A stretch of 64,000 nt of DNA from positions 2,542,001 through 2,606,000 of the forward strand of contig NZ_CP091036.1 in assembly GCF_021535135.1 (NCBI RefSeq), read 5' to 3'. The translations under genes and the position numbers were made by a program. The notes under the pieces are model-generated. The model saw only the letters and a list, made by a program, of their open reading frames with translations. It did not search any database and was not told the DNA's origin. This document shows, piece by piece, positions 34,968 through 45,678 of the stretch. Positions within the stretch are counted from its first letter, which is position 1, and every line of letters starts with the position of its first letter. Source of the stretch: Antarcticibacterium sp. 1MA-6-2. GTDB lineage: Bacteria > Bacteroidota > Bacteroidia > Flavobacteriales > Flavobacteriaceae.

Positions 34968-36143
34968 ATGAATTTTACTGACGAACGAAACTTAGCCCGT
35001 TGGTTCATTATAATTTCCTCTTTATTTATCGTCGCCCTTATCCTGTGGAACACTTCTATATTTTTTGAGCGCCTTAAGGAGGATGAACGCGGTAAGATGG
35101 AAATATGGGCATCTGCCCAGGAATTTCTGGATCAAACCGATAATGAAACGGAGATTGCTCTTACTCTACAGGTTCTTAACAGTAACACTACTATTCCAAC
35201 AATTTGGGTAGATGAGAATGAGAGTATTATTGATGGGCTTAATTTGCCGGACGGAATAGAGGGAAATGAAGAAAAGCTTAGTAGCTACCTTAAAAAACTA
35301 AAATCGGAAAATGAACCCATAGAAATGGTCCTGGGGCAAAATCAAGTTCAAAAGATCTATTATGGCGATTCCCCCTTACTTACTAAAATAAAGTATTATC
35401 CTATTGGTCTATTGCTTATCATCTTTTTATTTATAGGTGTTGTTTATTTCTTCTATACTACCACAAAATCGAGTGAGCAAAATAAATTATGGGCGGGAAT
35501 GGCAAAAGAAACAGCTCATCAAATAGGCACCCCTCTTTCCTCACTTATTGGCTGGACCGAAATCTTAAAGGAAGAAAACATTGATAAAACCTATATAGCG
35601 GAAATTGAAAAAGACGTGGACTAGCTTCGAACCATTACTGAAAGATTTTCAAAAATAGGCTCAGCCCCTATTCTTTCTACTACTGAACTTGTAGAAGCAA
35701 CCCTGGAAAGCTATACTTATTTAAAGGTTAGAAGTTCTGAGCTTATAGAATTTCAACTCATTACCCCGCATTCTCCAATTTATGCAAAGCTTAACCCATC
35801 TCTATACAGCTGGACCATAGAAAACCTGGTGAAAAATGCTGTTGATGCCATGCGTGGCAAAGGAAAGCTGATAATCGAAATAAAGCAGGATTCAAAATGG
35901 GTCTACATTTATATAAAGGACACAGGAAAAGGAATTCCCAAACACAAGTTTAACCTCGTATTTGAACCGGGCTACACATCAAAAAAGCGCGGATGGGGAC
36001 TAGGACTCTCCCTGGCTAAAAGAATTATTGAACAATATCACAAGGGCAAAATAAAAGTATTCCATAGTGAGCTGAATAAAGGAACGACTTTTCAAATTGC
36101 GCTAAGGAAGATTAATGAAGAGGGGCAGCTAAGTATAACTTAA
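34968..36143 (+). CDS. Membrane sensor histidine kinase (in-frame TAG at 35622-35624)
   Basis: About 391 residues. Two membrane helices (WFIIISSLFIVALILWN; YYPIGLLLIIFLFIGVVYFFY) flank an extracytoplasmic sensor of about 115 residues. The phosphoacceptor region is KETAHQIGTPLSSLIGWTEIL. The ATPase domain has IENLVKNAVDAM, YIKDTGKGIP and RGWGLGLSLAKRII. A TAG stop interrupts EKDVD*LRTITERFSK without a frame change; reading ACTAGC as ACCGGC gives DVDRLRTITERF. No response regulator is adjacent. Confidence 0.9.
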
Positions 36144-36805
36144 TCCTTTTCTTCAGATTTATTGTAAGGTTTAATTTCTCCATCATCCAACAAATAAGCC
36201 TTTTCTGCCCGTTTTAAAATTTCTTCCTTACTGTCAGAATACGCCTCAATTATTCTGTATGGTCTTCCCTTAAGAAATTTACTTAGACGCTCGAGTTTTT
36301 CCTCTTCTTTACAGGCTAAACCTTCAACAACATAGGTTTTTCCATTATATTTAACCTGGGTGCCTGCAAAACCGTCAATGGGATAGAGATCGAAAAGTGG
36401 TTTTACATATAATTCCAACCCTCCTGTTGCACAATAAAGAACCACATCTTTACGATCTCTAAAAGTGTCAAACTTTTGAAGAAGTTCTTTATTGAACTTA
36501 TCGGGAAACTCCTGTTGCCAATAAGCTTTCGCATATTCCTTTACCTGTGCGGGCGGAAACTCATCAAGATAATTGAAGAAATTTTCTTTAAATTCTGTCT
36601 CGTTAATTTTGTTCAGCTTTTTTCTCACATAGTAGTACGTCATTTCAAAAATGTACTTTATGCGATTAGGCCTTTTAGAAAGAATAAACTTATAAAATTC
36701 TTCTTTAGAACTTTCGTGGTAAAAGGTGCCGTTAAGGTCAAATATTACAACCTTTACCACATCCTCCTCTTGCTTTCCCCCACTTTCGGTTGCATTGTTT
36801 TCCAT
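36140..36805 (-). CDS. HAD superfamily hydrolase (phosphatase-like)
   Basis: 221 residues. Motif I is VVIFDLNGTFYH: the nucleophilic aspartate is kept but the usual second aspartate (DxD) is asparagine. Motif II is VVLYCATGG. The cap region is helical, and motif III/IV are at the C-terminal GRPYRIIEAYSDSKEE and KAYLLDDGE. Overall layout resembles HAD-IB phosphoserine-phosphatase-like proteins. Substrate unknown. It overlaps the convergent kinase gene by 4 bp. Confidence 0.82.
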   Translation of the reverse strand: MENNATESGGKQEEDVVKVVIFDLNGTFYHESSKEEFYKFILSKRPNRIKYIFEMTYYYVRKKLNKINETEFKENFFNYLDEFPPAQVKEYAKAYWQQEFPDKFNKELLQKFDTFRDRKDVVLYCATGGLELYVKPLFDLYPIDGFAGTQVKYNGKTYVVEGLACKEEEKLERLSKFLKGRPYRIIEAYSDSKEEILKRAEKAYLLDDGEIKPYNKSEEKD

Positions 36806-36945
36806 AACCTCTGCTTATAGTAAACAAAGCTAAAGAAAAGTTCTACTTCCCGGGTGAAGCCAAAGATTTTCTTAACTTAAATAAAAGCCAATTTTTAAAT
36901 TGATTTGACTACAGTAATCTAATCCACTACTTACTCAGGACAGTT

Positions 36946-37338
36946 CTATTCAAAATTTGACTGTATCTCAGCTGCCAGCTGTTCAAATTCTTCTTTAGAC
37001 ATATTTACTTTTTTACCAAAGTCCATATTCCCCATAGAATTTAAAGGTATGAGATGTACGTGCACGTGAGGAACTTCAAGGCCTATTACCGTCATTCCCA
37101 CTCTTTTACAGGGCACCGTCTTTTCCAGGGCAATGGCAACTTTTCTTGAAAACTGCATCAACCGGGTATATGTATTTTCGTCAAGATCAAAAATTTTGTT
37201 CACCTCTTTTTTAGGAATACAAAGGGTGTGGCCTTGGGTATTAGGATTTATATCCAGGAAAGCGAGAAATTCTTCTGTTTCCGCTACTTTGTAAGAGGGA
37301 ATCTCTCCACTTATTATTTTTGAAAAAATTGTTGCCAT
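36946..37338 (-). CDS. HIT family nucleotide-binding protein
   Basis: 130-residue histidine-triad hydrolase of the HINT branch. Core segments are TIFSKIISGEIPSYKVAE, FLDINPNTQGHTLCIPKKE and the triad HVHVHLIPL. Such proteins hydrolyse AMP-linked substrates. It follows greA on the same strand but a terminator separates them. Confidence 0.93.
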   Translation of the reverse strand: MATIFSKIISGEIPSYKVAETEEFLAFLDINPNTQGHTLCIPKKEVNKIFDLDENTYTRLMQFSRKVAIALEKTVPCKRVGMTVIGLEVPHVHVHLIPLNSMGNMDFGKKVNMSKEEFEQLAAEIQSNFE

Positions 37339-37373
37339 GCTGTTTTACTTAGCTGTTGATAAGGAACTAAATT

Positions 37374-37421
37374 AAAAAATCCTTTTCACTTCCGGCCTGC
37401 AGAAGGGAAAAGGATTTTTTA
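37374..37421 (-). terminator. Intrinsic terminator after greA
   Basis: Arms AAAAAATCCTTTTC and GAAAAGGATTTTTT flank a GC-rich loop. T runs on either strand could let it work in both directions. It is located just after the greA stop. Confidence 0.85.
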
Positions 37422-37437
37422 ATTTTATAGGTAAATA

Positions 37438-37914
37438 TTACTCTCTCCAGATTTTCAGGATCTCAAAATTAAGTTTTCCGTTTGGAACATTAATTTCAGC
37501 AGTATCGCCTTCTTTCTTTCCCAGCAATCCCTTACCAATAGGAGAATCAACTGAAATTTTTCCACTTTTTAGATCGGCTTCACTTTGAGCCACCAGTTTA
37601 TAGGTAACCTCCATTTTATTCGCCAGGTTCTTAATCTTCACAAGAGAATGCACCAGCACCTTAGAGGTATCTAGTTGTGATTCATCTATAAGGCGGGCAT
37701 TTGCGACAATTTCTTCCATTTTGGAAATCCTCATTTCAAGCAAACCCTGTGCTTCCTTGGCCGCATCATATTCGGCATTTTCACTTAAATCCCCTTTGTC
37801 ACGTGCTTCGGCAATTGCCTCTGAAGCTTTTGGACGTTCCACATCTCTTAGTTGATTAAGCTCGTCCTTCAGTTTTTTTAAACCTTCAGCTGTATAATAA
37901 GATACTTTGCTCAT
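37438..37914 (-). CDS. greA: Transcription elongation factor GreA
   Basis: 158 residues from MSKVSYYTAEGLKKLKDELN (37914), the usual GreA length; a six-residue upstream extension is unlikely. The N-terminal coiled coil carries the acidic tip ARDKGDLSENAEYDAAKE that reaches the polymerase active site to trigger transcript cleavage. The C-terminal FKBP-like domain includes VHSLVKIKN and VDSPIGKGLLGKKEGDTAEI. Confidence 0.95.
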   Translation of the reverse strand: MSKVSYYTAEGLKKLKDELNQLRDVERPKASEAIAEARDKGDLSENAEYDAAKEAQGLLEMRISKMEEIVANARLIDESQLDTSKVLVHSLVKIKNLANKMEVTYKLVAQSEADLKSGKISVDSPIGKGLLGKKEGDTAEINVPNGKLNFEILKIWRE

Positions 37915-38135
37915 AACTTTCTCGTTTAACATTATAGAATTAAAAGAATAATTCTTTTGATCCTGTAGCTATATATTTTTGAGTGATTTTTTAAGACCAA
38001 AACTTATTAGCCTTAAGTTTGGTGGGATCTTAAAAAGATCGATTTATTGCGAATATGATTTTTATCACTATCATTAAATACAAAAAATCCCATGCGTAAC
38101 GGGATTTGTCTAAACAAATATAATAAATTTTAATC

Positions 38136-38609
38136 TTGAAAACAATTAAAATTGCAGCCGTGAGCCTATCGGAATTCCTTAAAAAAGCGGGCTTATCATT
38201 AGTAGTTTTATCGCTGGTTTTTTCCTGTAGCCCAGATAGTGAAGTAAGGCAATCCAACCCGTTTCTTCCGGAAATCAGCTTTAGAATGGTCATTAATCTT
38301 AGCCTCCCGGAATACAATAGCCTCAACTTTCCTGGGAACAGTTACGTCACCTATAACCAAGGGCTAAATGGAGTGGTGGTTTACAATATTAATAACACCC
38401 AGTATACAGCTTTTGAATTAAGCGATCCCAACCACAGCCTTAGAGACTGTTCAAGGTTAACTGTGGAGGGAATAATTGCTACCTGTAGTTGTGAAGACAG
38501 TAATTCCTATAATATTCTTACAGGAGAATTAACTGCCGGAACAGGCCAGTATTCCTTGAAGCCATACAGGCTTAGGAAAAATGGTAATGTGCTGGAGGTT
38601 TATAATTAA
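38136..38609 (+). CDS. Rieske-like lipoprotein with degenerate cluster ligands
   Basis: 157 residues. A basic N-terminus and hydrophobic stretch end in a lipobox (SLVFSC). The soluble part looks like a Rieske fold: NNTQYTAFELSDPNH, DCSRLTVEG, then CSCEDSNSYNILTGE and QYSLKPYRLRKNGNVLEV. In a true Rieske protein the two sites read C-x-H and C-x-x-H; here the histidine positions are replaced (CSR; CSCED), so an iron-sulfur cluster is improbable. Role unknown. Alignment is by eye. Confidence 0.72.
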   Translation: MKTIKIAAVSLSEFLKKAGLSLVVLSLVFSCSPDSEVRQSNPFLPEISFRMVINLSLPEYNSLNFPGNSYVTYNQGLNGVVVYNINNTQYTAFELSDPNHSLRDCSRLTVEGIIATCSCEDSNSYNILTGELTAGTGQYSLKPYRLRKNGNVLEVYN

Positions 38610-38645
38610 CTCAGTCCTCCTGTTTAGAAGGAGAACCGGGTTTCT

Positions 38646-40834
38646 CTAAAATTTTAATGTAACCCCCGCCAGGAAATTAAATTCTGCCTGCGGGTAATAT
38701 CCGGCTCCCTCTATGGTAGTTATACTTCCTGGATTTGTCCAGTTATCTTCATAAGTGTAAAAATATCCATTGGAGATGTACTTCTCGTTAAAAATATTAT
38801 TCAGCAATGCTGAAAAAACAATGGACCTAAACACAGGAACTTCTTTTAATTCATAATAAACATTTATGTCATTGATAAAGAAGCTTTCTAAAATTGAAGC
38901 CTCACTGTCTATATTGCTCATATATTGTTCCCCTACATACTTTGAGAGCAAACTAATCTGGAAATTATCTGTTGGCTGATAAACAAACATATTGGAAGCG
39001 ACAATCCCGGGAGAAAAAGAAATATGAGTTTCTCCCAAATTTCTTAATTCACCGTCAATGGAGGCTACAAAATCTCTGTTTTTATTAGAGCTAAAAGCGA
39101 CATTTGGCCTTAAAGATAATTCCTTCAGCAGGCGAATATCAGCATCAATCTCTAATCCCACTCTATAGCTGCTACCGCTGGTCGTTCTTAGTGGAGCTCC
39201 CACATCATTCAATTCTCCCGATAGCACCAACTGGTCTTTATAATCCATATAGTACAAATTAGTATTCAGCTTAAAACCTTCAGAAGTATATCTGTATCCA
39301 AATTCAAAGTCGTTTAGTTTCTCTGCTGTAGTGATACCTTCTTCAAAATCGTTTCGTGTAGGTTCTCTGTTGGCCCTTCCGTAGTAAGCAAATAACTGAT
39401 GTGCCGGAGTCATCTGGTAACTTATTCCTGCCTTCGGATTAAAGAAACTATAATTAGCATCTACGTCTATAGGAACAATATCTGATGTTATACCGCCTGT
39501 ACTATAGTCAATAAACCTTCCCTGAAGATCTCCAAAAACCTGCCATGGATCATTGAACTTGTAGGTAACTTTCATAAATGCTGTATATTCATTTTTTGTA
39601 GCATCACTAAAATAATACCTGTCCCTAATTTCGGAAGCAGAGGCGTACCTCGCCCATATCACTTCCCCATAATGATCTCCTTTGTACTGACTAAAGAAAA
39701 GTCCGGAATTTACCTCCACCCGGTTGTTTTTATACGTGGCATTTGCATTGATCACATAGTAATCGTTGTCCAGCCAGCGGCGGCGAATTAGATCTGTTTC
39801 ATCTATTATCTCCCCTCCTATCTCTACTTACTCCAAACCATATGTTTCAAAATCATCATCTTCCCGATACTGTTCAAAGAAACCCCTCCCGTAGGTATAA
39901 TTGAGGCCAAGATTTGTGGACCAGTTATTATTGTACCGCTGGTTCCAGTGAAGTTGATAATGATCCTGTTTATAGTCATCTACCTCATTGTCATAGAATT
40001 TTGTAACTCCATCCTCATCGGTATACATTCCTGCTGAATTAAAGGTGCGGTCATTTTTAAGAACCTCTTTATCTTCTATTCCATTCCAGGCCTGATATGT
40101 TAGTTCATGCCCACCAAAGCTTATAGCCTTAATGAGGGTGTTATCATCAACATATGAACCCTGCAGGTAATAAGATTTAAGATCGGAACTCGCACGGTCA
40201 ATGTAACCATCAGATGCTATTGCTGAAAGTCTTCCGGCTATTTCAATATGGTTGTTAAGCAGTCCGGTACCAAATTTGACATTGTGCCTTCTGGTATTAA
40301 ACGAGCCGAAGGAATTTGAAATTTCTCCGTAGGCTTCAGGAGAAACAGCGTCTGTCAATAAATTAAGGCTGGCTCCAAAAGCTCCTGAACCATTTGTGGA
40401 TGTTCCCACTCCTCTTTGTAATTGCAAGTTTTCAACAGACGAAGTGAAATCCGGCAGGTTTACCCAAAAGGAGCCCTGGCTTTCAGAATCGTTGAAAGGA
40501 ATTCCGTTAAGAGTGACGTTGACCCGGGAAGCGTCGCTCCCTCTAACCCGAATATAAGTATAGCCCACTCCCGCACTTAAGCATCGGAAGTACTTACTAC
40601 AGAAGGTAAATAATTAAGCATAAAGGGAATGTCCTGGCCTAGATTTCTTCTTTCAAGTTCCTCTTCGGTGAGATTGGAATGTGTAACGGGGGAGTCGGCG
40701 TCTACGCGTACTGCTCTTACCAGTACTTCCTCCAGGACTTCAGGAGTACCTGGTAATGTATCTTTTTCTCTTTCCTGTGAAAATCCCAATGCCGAGAAAA
40801 ATAGCATTGCAGGTAATATGAATAAAGTTTTCAT
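38646..40834 (-). CDS. TonB-dependent outer-membrane receptor, TPP-riboswitch controlled (two breaks)
   Basis: About 730 residues. The signal peptide is MKTLFILPAMLFFSALGFSQ. The plug domain contains DIPFMLNYLPSVV, YIRVRGSDASRVNVTLNGIPFND and GVGTSTNGSGAFGASLNL. The C-terminal barrel ends NFLAGVTLKF with terminal phenylalanine. Breaks: 40575-40582 (coding GCTTAAGT for GCCGGT, restoring STSDAGAGVGYTYIRV) and an in-frame TAA at 39828-39830 (GTAAGT for GCCGGT, restoring YGLEPVEIGGE). A TPP aptamer lies upstream, so the cargo is probably thiamine or a precursor. Confidence 0.92.
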
Positions 40835-40983
40835 CCGTAAAAATTAATTTATACGAATAAAAGGGGCAGTTATTCTATGGTTATTAATTGGATTAAAGAT
40901 CTGCATAAAAAAACCCTATAAAAATCTTTCGAGAGATTTAAACAGGGAGTCGTATCCAGAAACTGAAACCTTTCGATTTCATT

Positions 40984-41062
40984 TTCCCTTGGCAGCATTA
41001 CCTGCCCAGGTTCTTTGGGTATAATCTCAGCTTCCTCTTTTAAGATTCCGCACCCCTTGAGA
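40984..41062 (-). promoter_or_regulatory. TPP (THI-box) riboswitch aptamer
   Basis: On the minus strand the conserved THI-box pieces appear in order: AAGGGGTGC, CTGAGATTATACCC, GAACCTGGGCAGGTAATGC and CCAAGGGAA. The GAACCTG and CTGAGA blocks are the most conserved parts of this aptamer. It lies about 150 bp upstream of the TonB receptor start and should lower its expression when thiamine pyrophosphate is plentiful. The expression-platform fold was not computed. Confidence 0.9.
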
Positions 41063-41188
41063 TGTGGCGCAAATGTAATATAGATTTTTTGAAATATCGC
41101 AAGCATTTATGATTTAAAAAGAATTGGCGTAATTTTAGCTGAAATTCCCGTTGACCTTTCAGAAGTGACCAATTGGATGAGTGAGAAT

Positions 41189-43612
41189 ATGAAAAATCCT
41201 AAAAGATCTATAACCTTCAAAGTAATAGTAGGTTATTTGCTGGTCGCTGCCCTCGCTGCAACAGCGGTTTGGTTTACGTATAACCAGGTTGTTCATTTCA
41301 CCAGGGTAACTCAATCTAATAATCTTAGTAATCAACAACTTCTTTTTGTTGGAGAAATTGCTACAGAACTTTATGAAACTGAAAGTATAGGACGAAGATT
41401 TATACAAACCGGGGACTCAACAGATCTTACAAGATATAACCTCCAAATTTCAGATATAGGAGAAAATATTGATTCTCTCCGTCAAACCTATACAGGTTCT
41501 GCAATGGCGGGAGAATTGGATAGTATTTCGGTTCTACTGGGAAAAAAGAGTGAAAACCTGCAGGAGTTACTGGAATTAAGAACACGAGACCGCAACACCA
41601 GTTACTATAAAGAGGTAATAAGGGAACTTCAAAAAGTGGACCCCTCCTTTCAAAAGCCCAGCTATGAAGGTAGATTTTCAAATTTAGAGCCACACCAGCG
41701 ACGTGTTTTTATTCAAATCCTGGAGTTTGGACAAGAGGACAATCCCGAAGAAATTTCTACAGTTCGGGCCGATTCCTTAATTCAATCTGTTAAGCAGGTT
41801 TTAAGCGAACTGGAGCGGGAAAACCAACAATTTCGGGAAGTTATTAATAAGAAGGAAAATGAACTGCTTGTTAATGATATGATCCTTAACGAGCAATTGC
41901 GTAATCTTTTGCGGGCTATTGAACGGGAAGAAAGAGAAGCCTCAATGGCCCGGGTAGAAAATTCGCAGGTTCTACTTAATGATATTTCTACCACAATTTT
42001 TGTAGTGGGGGCTGCCTGTATTTTAATAATTCTGGTATTCCTGGTGCTCATAGTAAGTGACATTAGCAGGAGCCAGCAGTACCGGGTCCAGTTGGAGGAA
42101 GCCAAATCTTTTACTGAAGCTTTAATGCAGCGAAGGGAACAGTTTATTGCAACTATTACTCATGACCTGCGTTCCCCGCTCAATACGGTCATGGGTTATA
42201 CTGAATTAATGGGAAATTCCGGCCTTACTAAGAAACAAGATCATTACCTGGGGCAGGTAAAAAAATCTACTGAATATATTTTACACCTGGTGAATGACCT
42301 GCTGGACCTTTCTAAACTGGAAGCCGGAAAAATGCTGGTGGAAAATCTTCCGTTTAATCCTAAAAAATTATTGACCGATACCTTTTATAATACCATTCCT
42401 GAAAATGACAGTAAAGGTTTAAAACTTAAAATTGAAGCTTCTCCTGAAGCCGATTGCCAGGTTCTAAGTGATCCTTTCAGGATCAAACAAATCCTGTCCA
42501 ACCTCATCAACAATGCATATAAGTTTACTGAAGAGGGTGAGATAACAGCTTCTATCTCTTTAAATAAAAAAATTGAAGACAGTTGCATTCTTATTTTTTC
42601 CATAAAAGATACCTAAGCATTGGAATATCGAAATTAAAACAGAAAGATATTTTTGAAGAGTTTTCACAGGAACATGGTGAGATTGAAAAGAAGTACGGGG
42701 GAACTAGGTTTAGGGCTTGCTATCACTAAGAGGCTTACCCAGCTCCTACAAGGTACTGTAGAACTAAAGAGTGAACCTGGAGAAGGCAGCGAATTTATAG
42801 TGAAGATTCCTGTGAGAAAAGTAAAAAGCACTACTGAAGAACCTGCATCACTTCCTATACCTAGGGTTGATCTAAAAGGCAAGAAAGTGCTTTTGGTGGA
42901 TGATGAATCTTCCCAGCTCGCGCTAAGTAAAGAGCTTATAAAATCAATTGGGCTTCAATGTGACACTGCTCCAAATGGAAAAGAAGCTTTAACCAAACTC
43001 AACCAGAATCAATATCACCTTATCCTTACTGATATACAGATGCCCATAATGGATGGTTTTGGATTGGTGGAAGCAATAAGAAAGAATCCTAAAATAGCTC
43101 ATATTCCTGTCATTGCAATCTCGGGGCGAACAAATGTTCCTGCTGAGAAGTACAACGAAGCAGGGTTTTCCGGAAATATTCTTAAGCCTTACAAACCATC
43201 AGACCTCCTTTACAGGATTAGTGAAATTCTTAAAATAGAACTGGAAAGTAAACAAAATTACAGCCGAAGATATACCACCGAACTCAGTCACTACTCCCTG
43301 GAAGAAATTTCCCTTTTTGCAGGTGACGACCAGGTTGCCCTGGACACAATTTTAACCGCTTTTATAGAAAGCACCAGGCTTAATTTAAAAGAAATGGATC
43401 TTGCTGCTGAAGAAGGAAACTGGGATAGAACCGGAAATATTGCACACAGGATGCTTCCTATGTTCAAACAACTTAAAGTAAAAGAAATAGTTCCTAAACT
43501 CCAGCAACTGGAAGAAAAACAAACAGCCGAATTTGAAAATGGTAAAATGAAAAATTTACTTGCTGAAATTGAGCAGTTCCTGCTTCAGCTGGAAACAGAA
43601 GTTAAAGCTTGA
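41189..43612 (+). CDS. Hybrid sensor histidine kinase with receiver and HPt-like C-terminus (two breaks)
   Basis: About 806 residues. Starts at 41165 (GTG), 41177 and 41189 are possible; I use MKNPKRSITFKV. Two helices (VIVGYLLVAALAATAVWF; TTIFVVGAACILIILVFLVL) bracket a helical sensor of about 240 residues. Then come HisKA (ITHDLRSPLNTVMGYTELM), HATPase (ILSNLINNAYKFTEEGEI), receiver (KVLLVDDES, LTDIQMPIMDGF) and a helical tail with AHRMLPMFKQL. Breaks: 42611-42618 (ACCTAAGC for ACCGGC, restoring KDTGIGISKL) and 42703-42709 (ACTAGGT for ACCGGT, restoring GGTGLGLAITKRL). Confidence 0.92.
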
Positions 43613-44964
43613 TATTATATTGCTTTAGTTTATTGTAGAGGGTTTTGCGATCAATAGATAAAAGTCTCGCAGCCTTACTTTTATTGCCGTTTGATTTTTC
43701 CAGGGCATCCAAAATTAGAGTTTCCTCGTTCTTATTTTTAAATAGTCCATAATTCTCCTCCATTGTGGGGGTATGGGCAATTTCGTGTGGTAAAACCCGT
43801 AAAGGTATAATAGAATCCTGTGTAAGCAGAACCGCCCTTTTAACCATATTCTTTAGTTCCCGTAGATTCCCCGGCCAATTATAATTTTTAAAAGCTTCAA
43901 TAGCTTCGTCACTAAACCCTAAAACATCTTTTTCCAGCTCCTCATTTGCTTCATCTAAAAAATGTTCAGCAAAAAGCATAAGATCTTCTCTCCTCTCCCG
44001 TAAGGCTAGGTACCTCTATAGAGAACTCGTTTAGAAGATGATAAAGATCTTCCCTAAAATTTCCTTCTCTTACAGCCTGACTAAGATCCTCATTGGTAGC
44101 AGTGACTACCCTAATGTCTACTTTAATTTCATTATTGCTGCCCACAGGTTTAATTTTTCGTTCCTGTAAAGCACGTAATAACTGCACCTGTAGATCATAA
44201 CCCAAATTCCCTATTTCATCAAGAAAAAGAGTACCACCATTAGCGGCTTCAAAATGCCCTGTCTTATCCTGGATAGCCCCGGTAAATGATCCCTTCAAAT
44301 GTCCAAAAAATTCACTGGAGGCTATTTCTTTTGGTATGGCACCACAATCAACCGCTATAAAAGGAGCCCCTCTCCTCTTACTCTTATCGTGAATACTTTT
44401 TGCAACCTGTTCTTTTCCTGTTCCGCTTTCACCAATAATTAAAACCGACATATTTGTAGGAGCCACAAGTTCAATGTAGTCTAATAATTTTCTAGCCGGA
44501 TCGCTTACCCCTTTTACAAATTCTGAAGTTTGCACCTTCTTTGGAGCTGGTTTTCTTTCAGAAGGAGCATTCTGCCTTTCAGCGCTTTCTCCACCTGATG
44601 CCGAACGCTGGCTCAAAGCATTTTGAATTGTTTGTAATATAGCTTCTGGTTGAAATGGTTTTGAAACATAATCAAAAGCCCCATTTTTCATAGCCTGTAC
44701 AGCCATATTAATTTCGGCGTAATTAGTCATAACTATGATCTGAGATTGGGGATATTTCTCTTTGACCTCAAATAAGATCTCCAGCCCGTCCTGGTCGGGC
44801 AGCCTAACATCAGTCAAAACAATATCAAAACTACGGGAACCCAGTTTTCTTAAACCTTCACTCGCCGAAAAGGCACTGTCTACATTATAATCTCTTTTTT
44901 CGAAAAAAGTTTTAAGCATGGTAGCAAACGCCACATCATCTTCGATTATAAGTATTGACACCAT
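43602..44964 (-). CDS. Sigma-54-type response regulator, NtrC family (frame broken at 44005-44011)
   Basis: About 454 residues. Receiver domain ILIIEDDVAFATMLKTFF with phospho-aspartate in LTDVRLPDQDG. The AAA+ domain has Walker A GESGTGKEQVAKSIH, the sigma-54 contact loop LKGSFTGAIQDKTG, and LFLDEIGNLGYDLQVQLLRAL. A C-terminal Fis-type helix-turn-helix follows: NKSKAARLLSIDRKTLYNKL. Reading ACCTAGC (coding strand) as ACCGGC restores EVPALRERREDLMLFA. It is convergent with, and overlaps by 11 bp, the hybrid kinase, a likely partner. Confidence 0.93.
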
Positions 44965-45020
44965 AAATTGCAAATAAAATTAAGAAGACAAATTTACAAA
45001 GAATGAACCTTTAATTAACA

Positions 45021-45053
45021 AAAAAAGCTGCCCTTTACAAGGCAGCTTTTTTA
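45021..45053 (-). terminator. Intrinsic terminator
   Basis: AAAAAAGCTGCC and GGCAGCTTTTTT arms around an 8-base loop, with T-rich tails on both sides. It lies about 20 bp after the stop of the secreted protein gene at 45072 and could also stop transcription arriving from the other direction. Confidence 0.8.
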
Positions 45054-45071
45054 TTTCCTAAGAGCAGGGTC

Positions 45072-45442
45072 CTATGACTGTTTAATCGCGTCTTTTTTCT
45101 CCTTCTTTTCTTTCATATCGATCCAGTTTCCTTCAGCATCGGCATAAACTTTTTTCTCTTCTCCGCTTACACTCAATTTGATCTTGTAAACTTTTTTACC
45201 TTCTTTTTCTTTAACCCAGGCTTCCTGAGTTCCTGCATCAGCAAAATCACGAGTTATTGCATCTGTTACAGCAGCGGTAACTCGGTGAGTTCAATCTTTT
45301 GAAAATCATCATTCGCTTCCTGAGTAATACCTACTTCAGATTGTGCTTCAGTATAAACTTCAGATGAAGTTTCGGTTTCCTGTGCTTGTGTGGTTGTAAA
45401 GAACAATCCAATTGCTGCGAATGTTAGAAATAATTTTTTCAT
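45072..45442 (-). CDS. Small secreted PepSY-like protein (frame broken at 45274-45278)
   Basis: About 123 residues after repair. The signal peptide is MKKLFLTFAAIGLFFTTTQAQ. The mature part begins with an acidic, Thr-rich linker, then IELTELPAAVTDAITRDFAD, followed by a beta hairpin region KVYKIKLSVSGEEKKVYADAEGNW. This is the PepSY-like secreted family of Bacteroidetes, of unknown function. The frame is broken where coding ACCGC must be ACCGGC to give LPAAVTDA. Neither half is long, so the gene is easily missed. Confidence 0.85.
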
Positions 45443-45678
45443 AGTTTTAAATTTTTGTTGTTTTTGTTGTTTTCATATTTGGTTATGAAGTATAGGGGAA
45501 CAATTGTACCAAATCAGCCGGAAAGTCTTTTCATAGCCAAAAACCTCCTTAAATCAGGGGTTTACGGAGTTGTACAAAATCCGTATTAACAAAATCTTAT
45601 GTAGAAGAAGACAAAATATTAGAAAAAGCTGTGGAGGGTTTCCCCAAATTTTCCTTTCAAAAAAAACTTTAAAACAAA
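45443..45678. other. Intergenic region
   Basis: 236 bases between the start of the secreted protein gene and the arfB stop. AT-rich, without a frame, repeat or hairpin I can support. It should hold the promoter of the PepSY-like gene. Confidence 0.4.

Noticed and set aside
39826..39831. Programmed frameshifting or stop-codon readthrough
   Set aside because: There are many different outcomes (+1, +2, -1, in-frame TAA and TAG) in unrelated genes, with no shared slippery run or downstream hairpin. The only common element is the lost RCCGGY hexamer.
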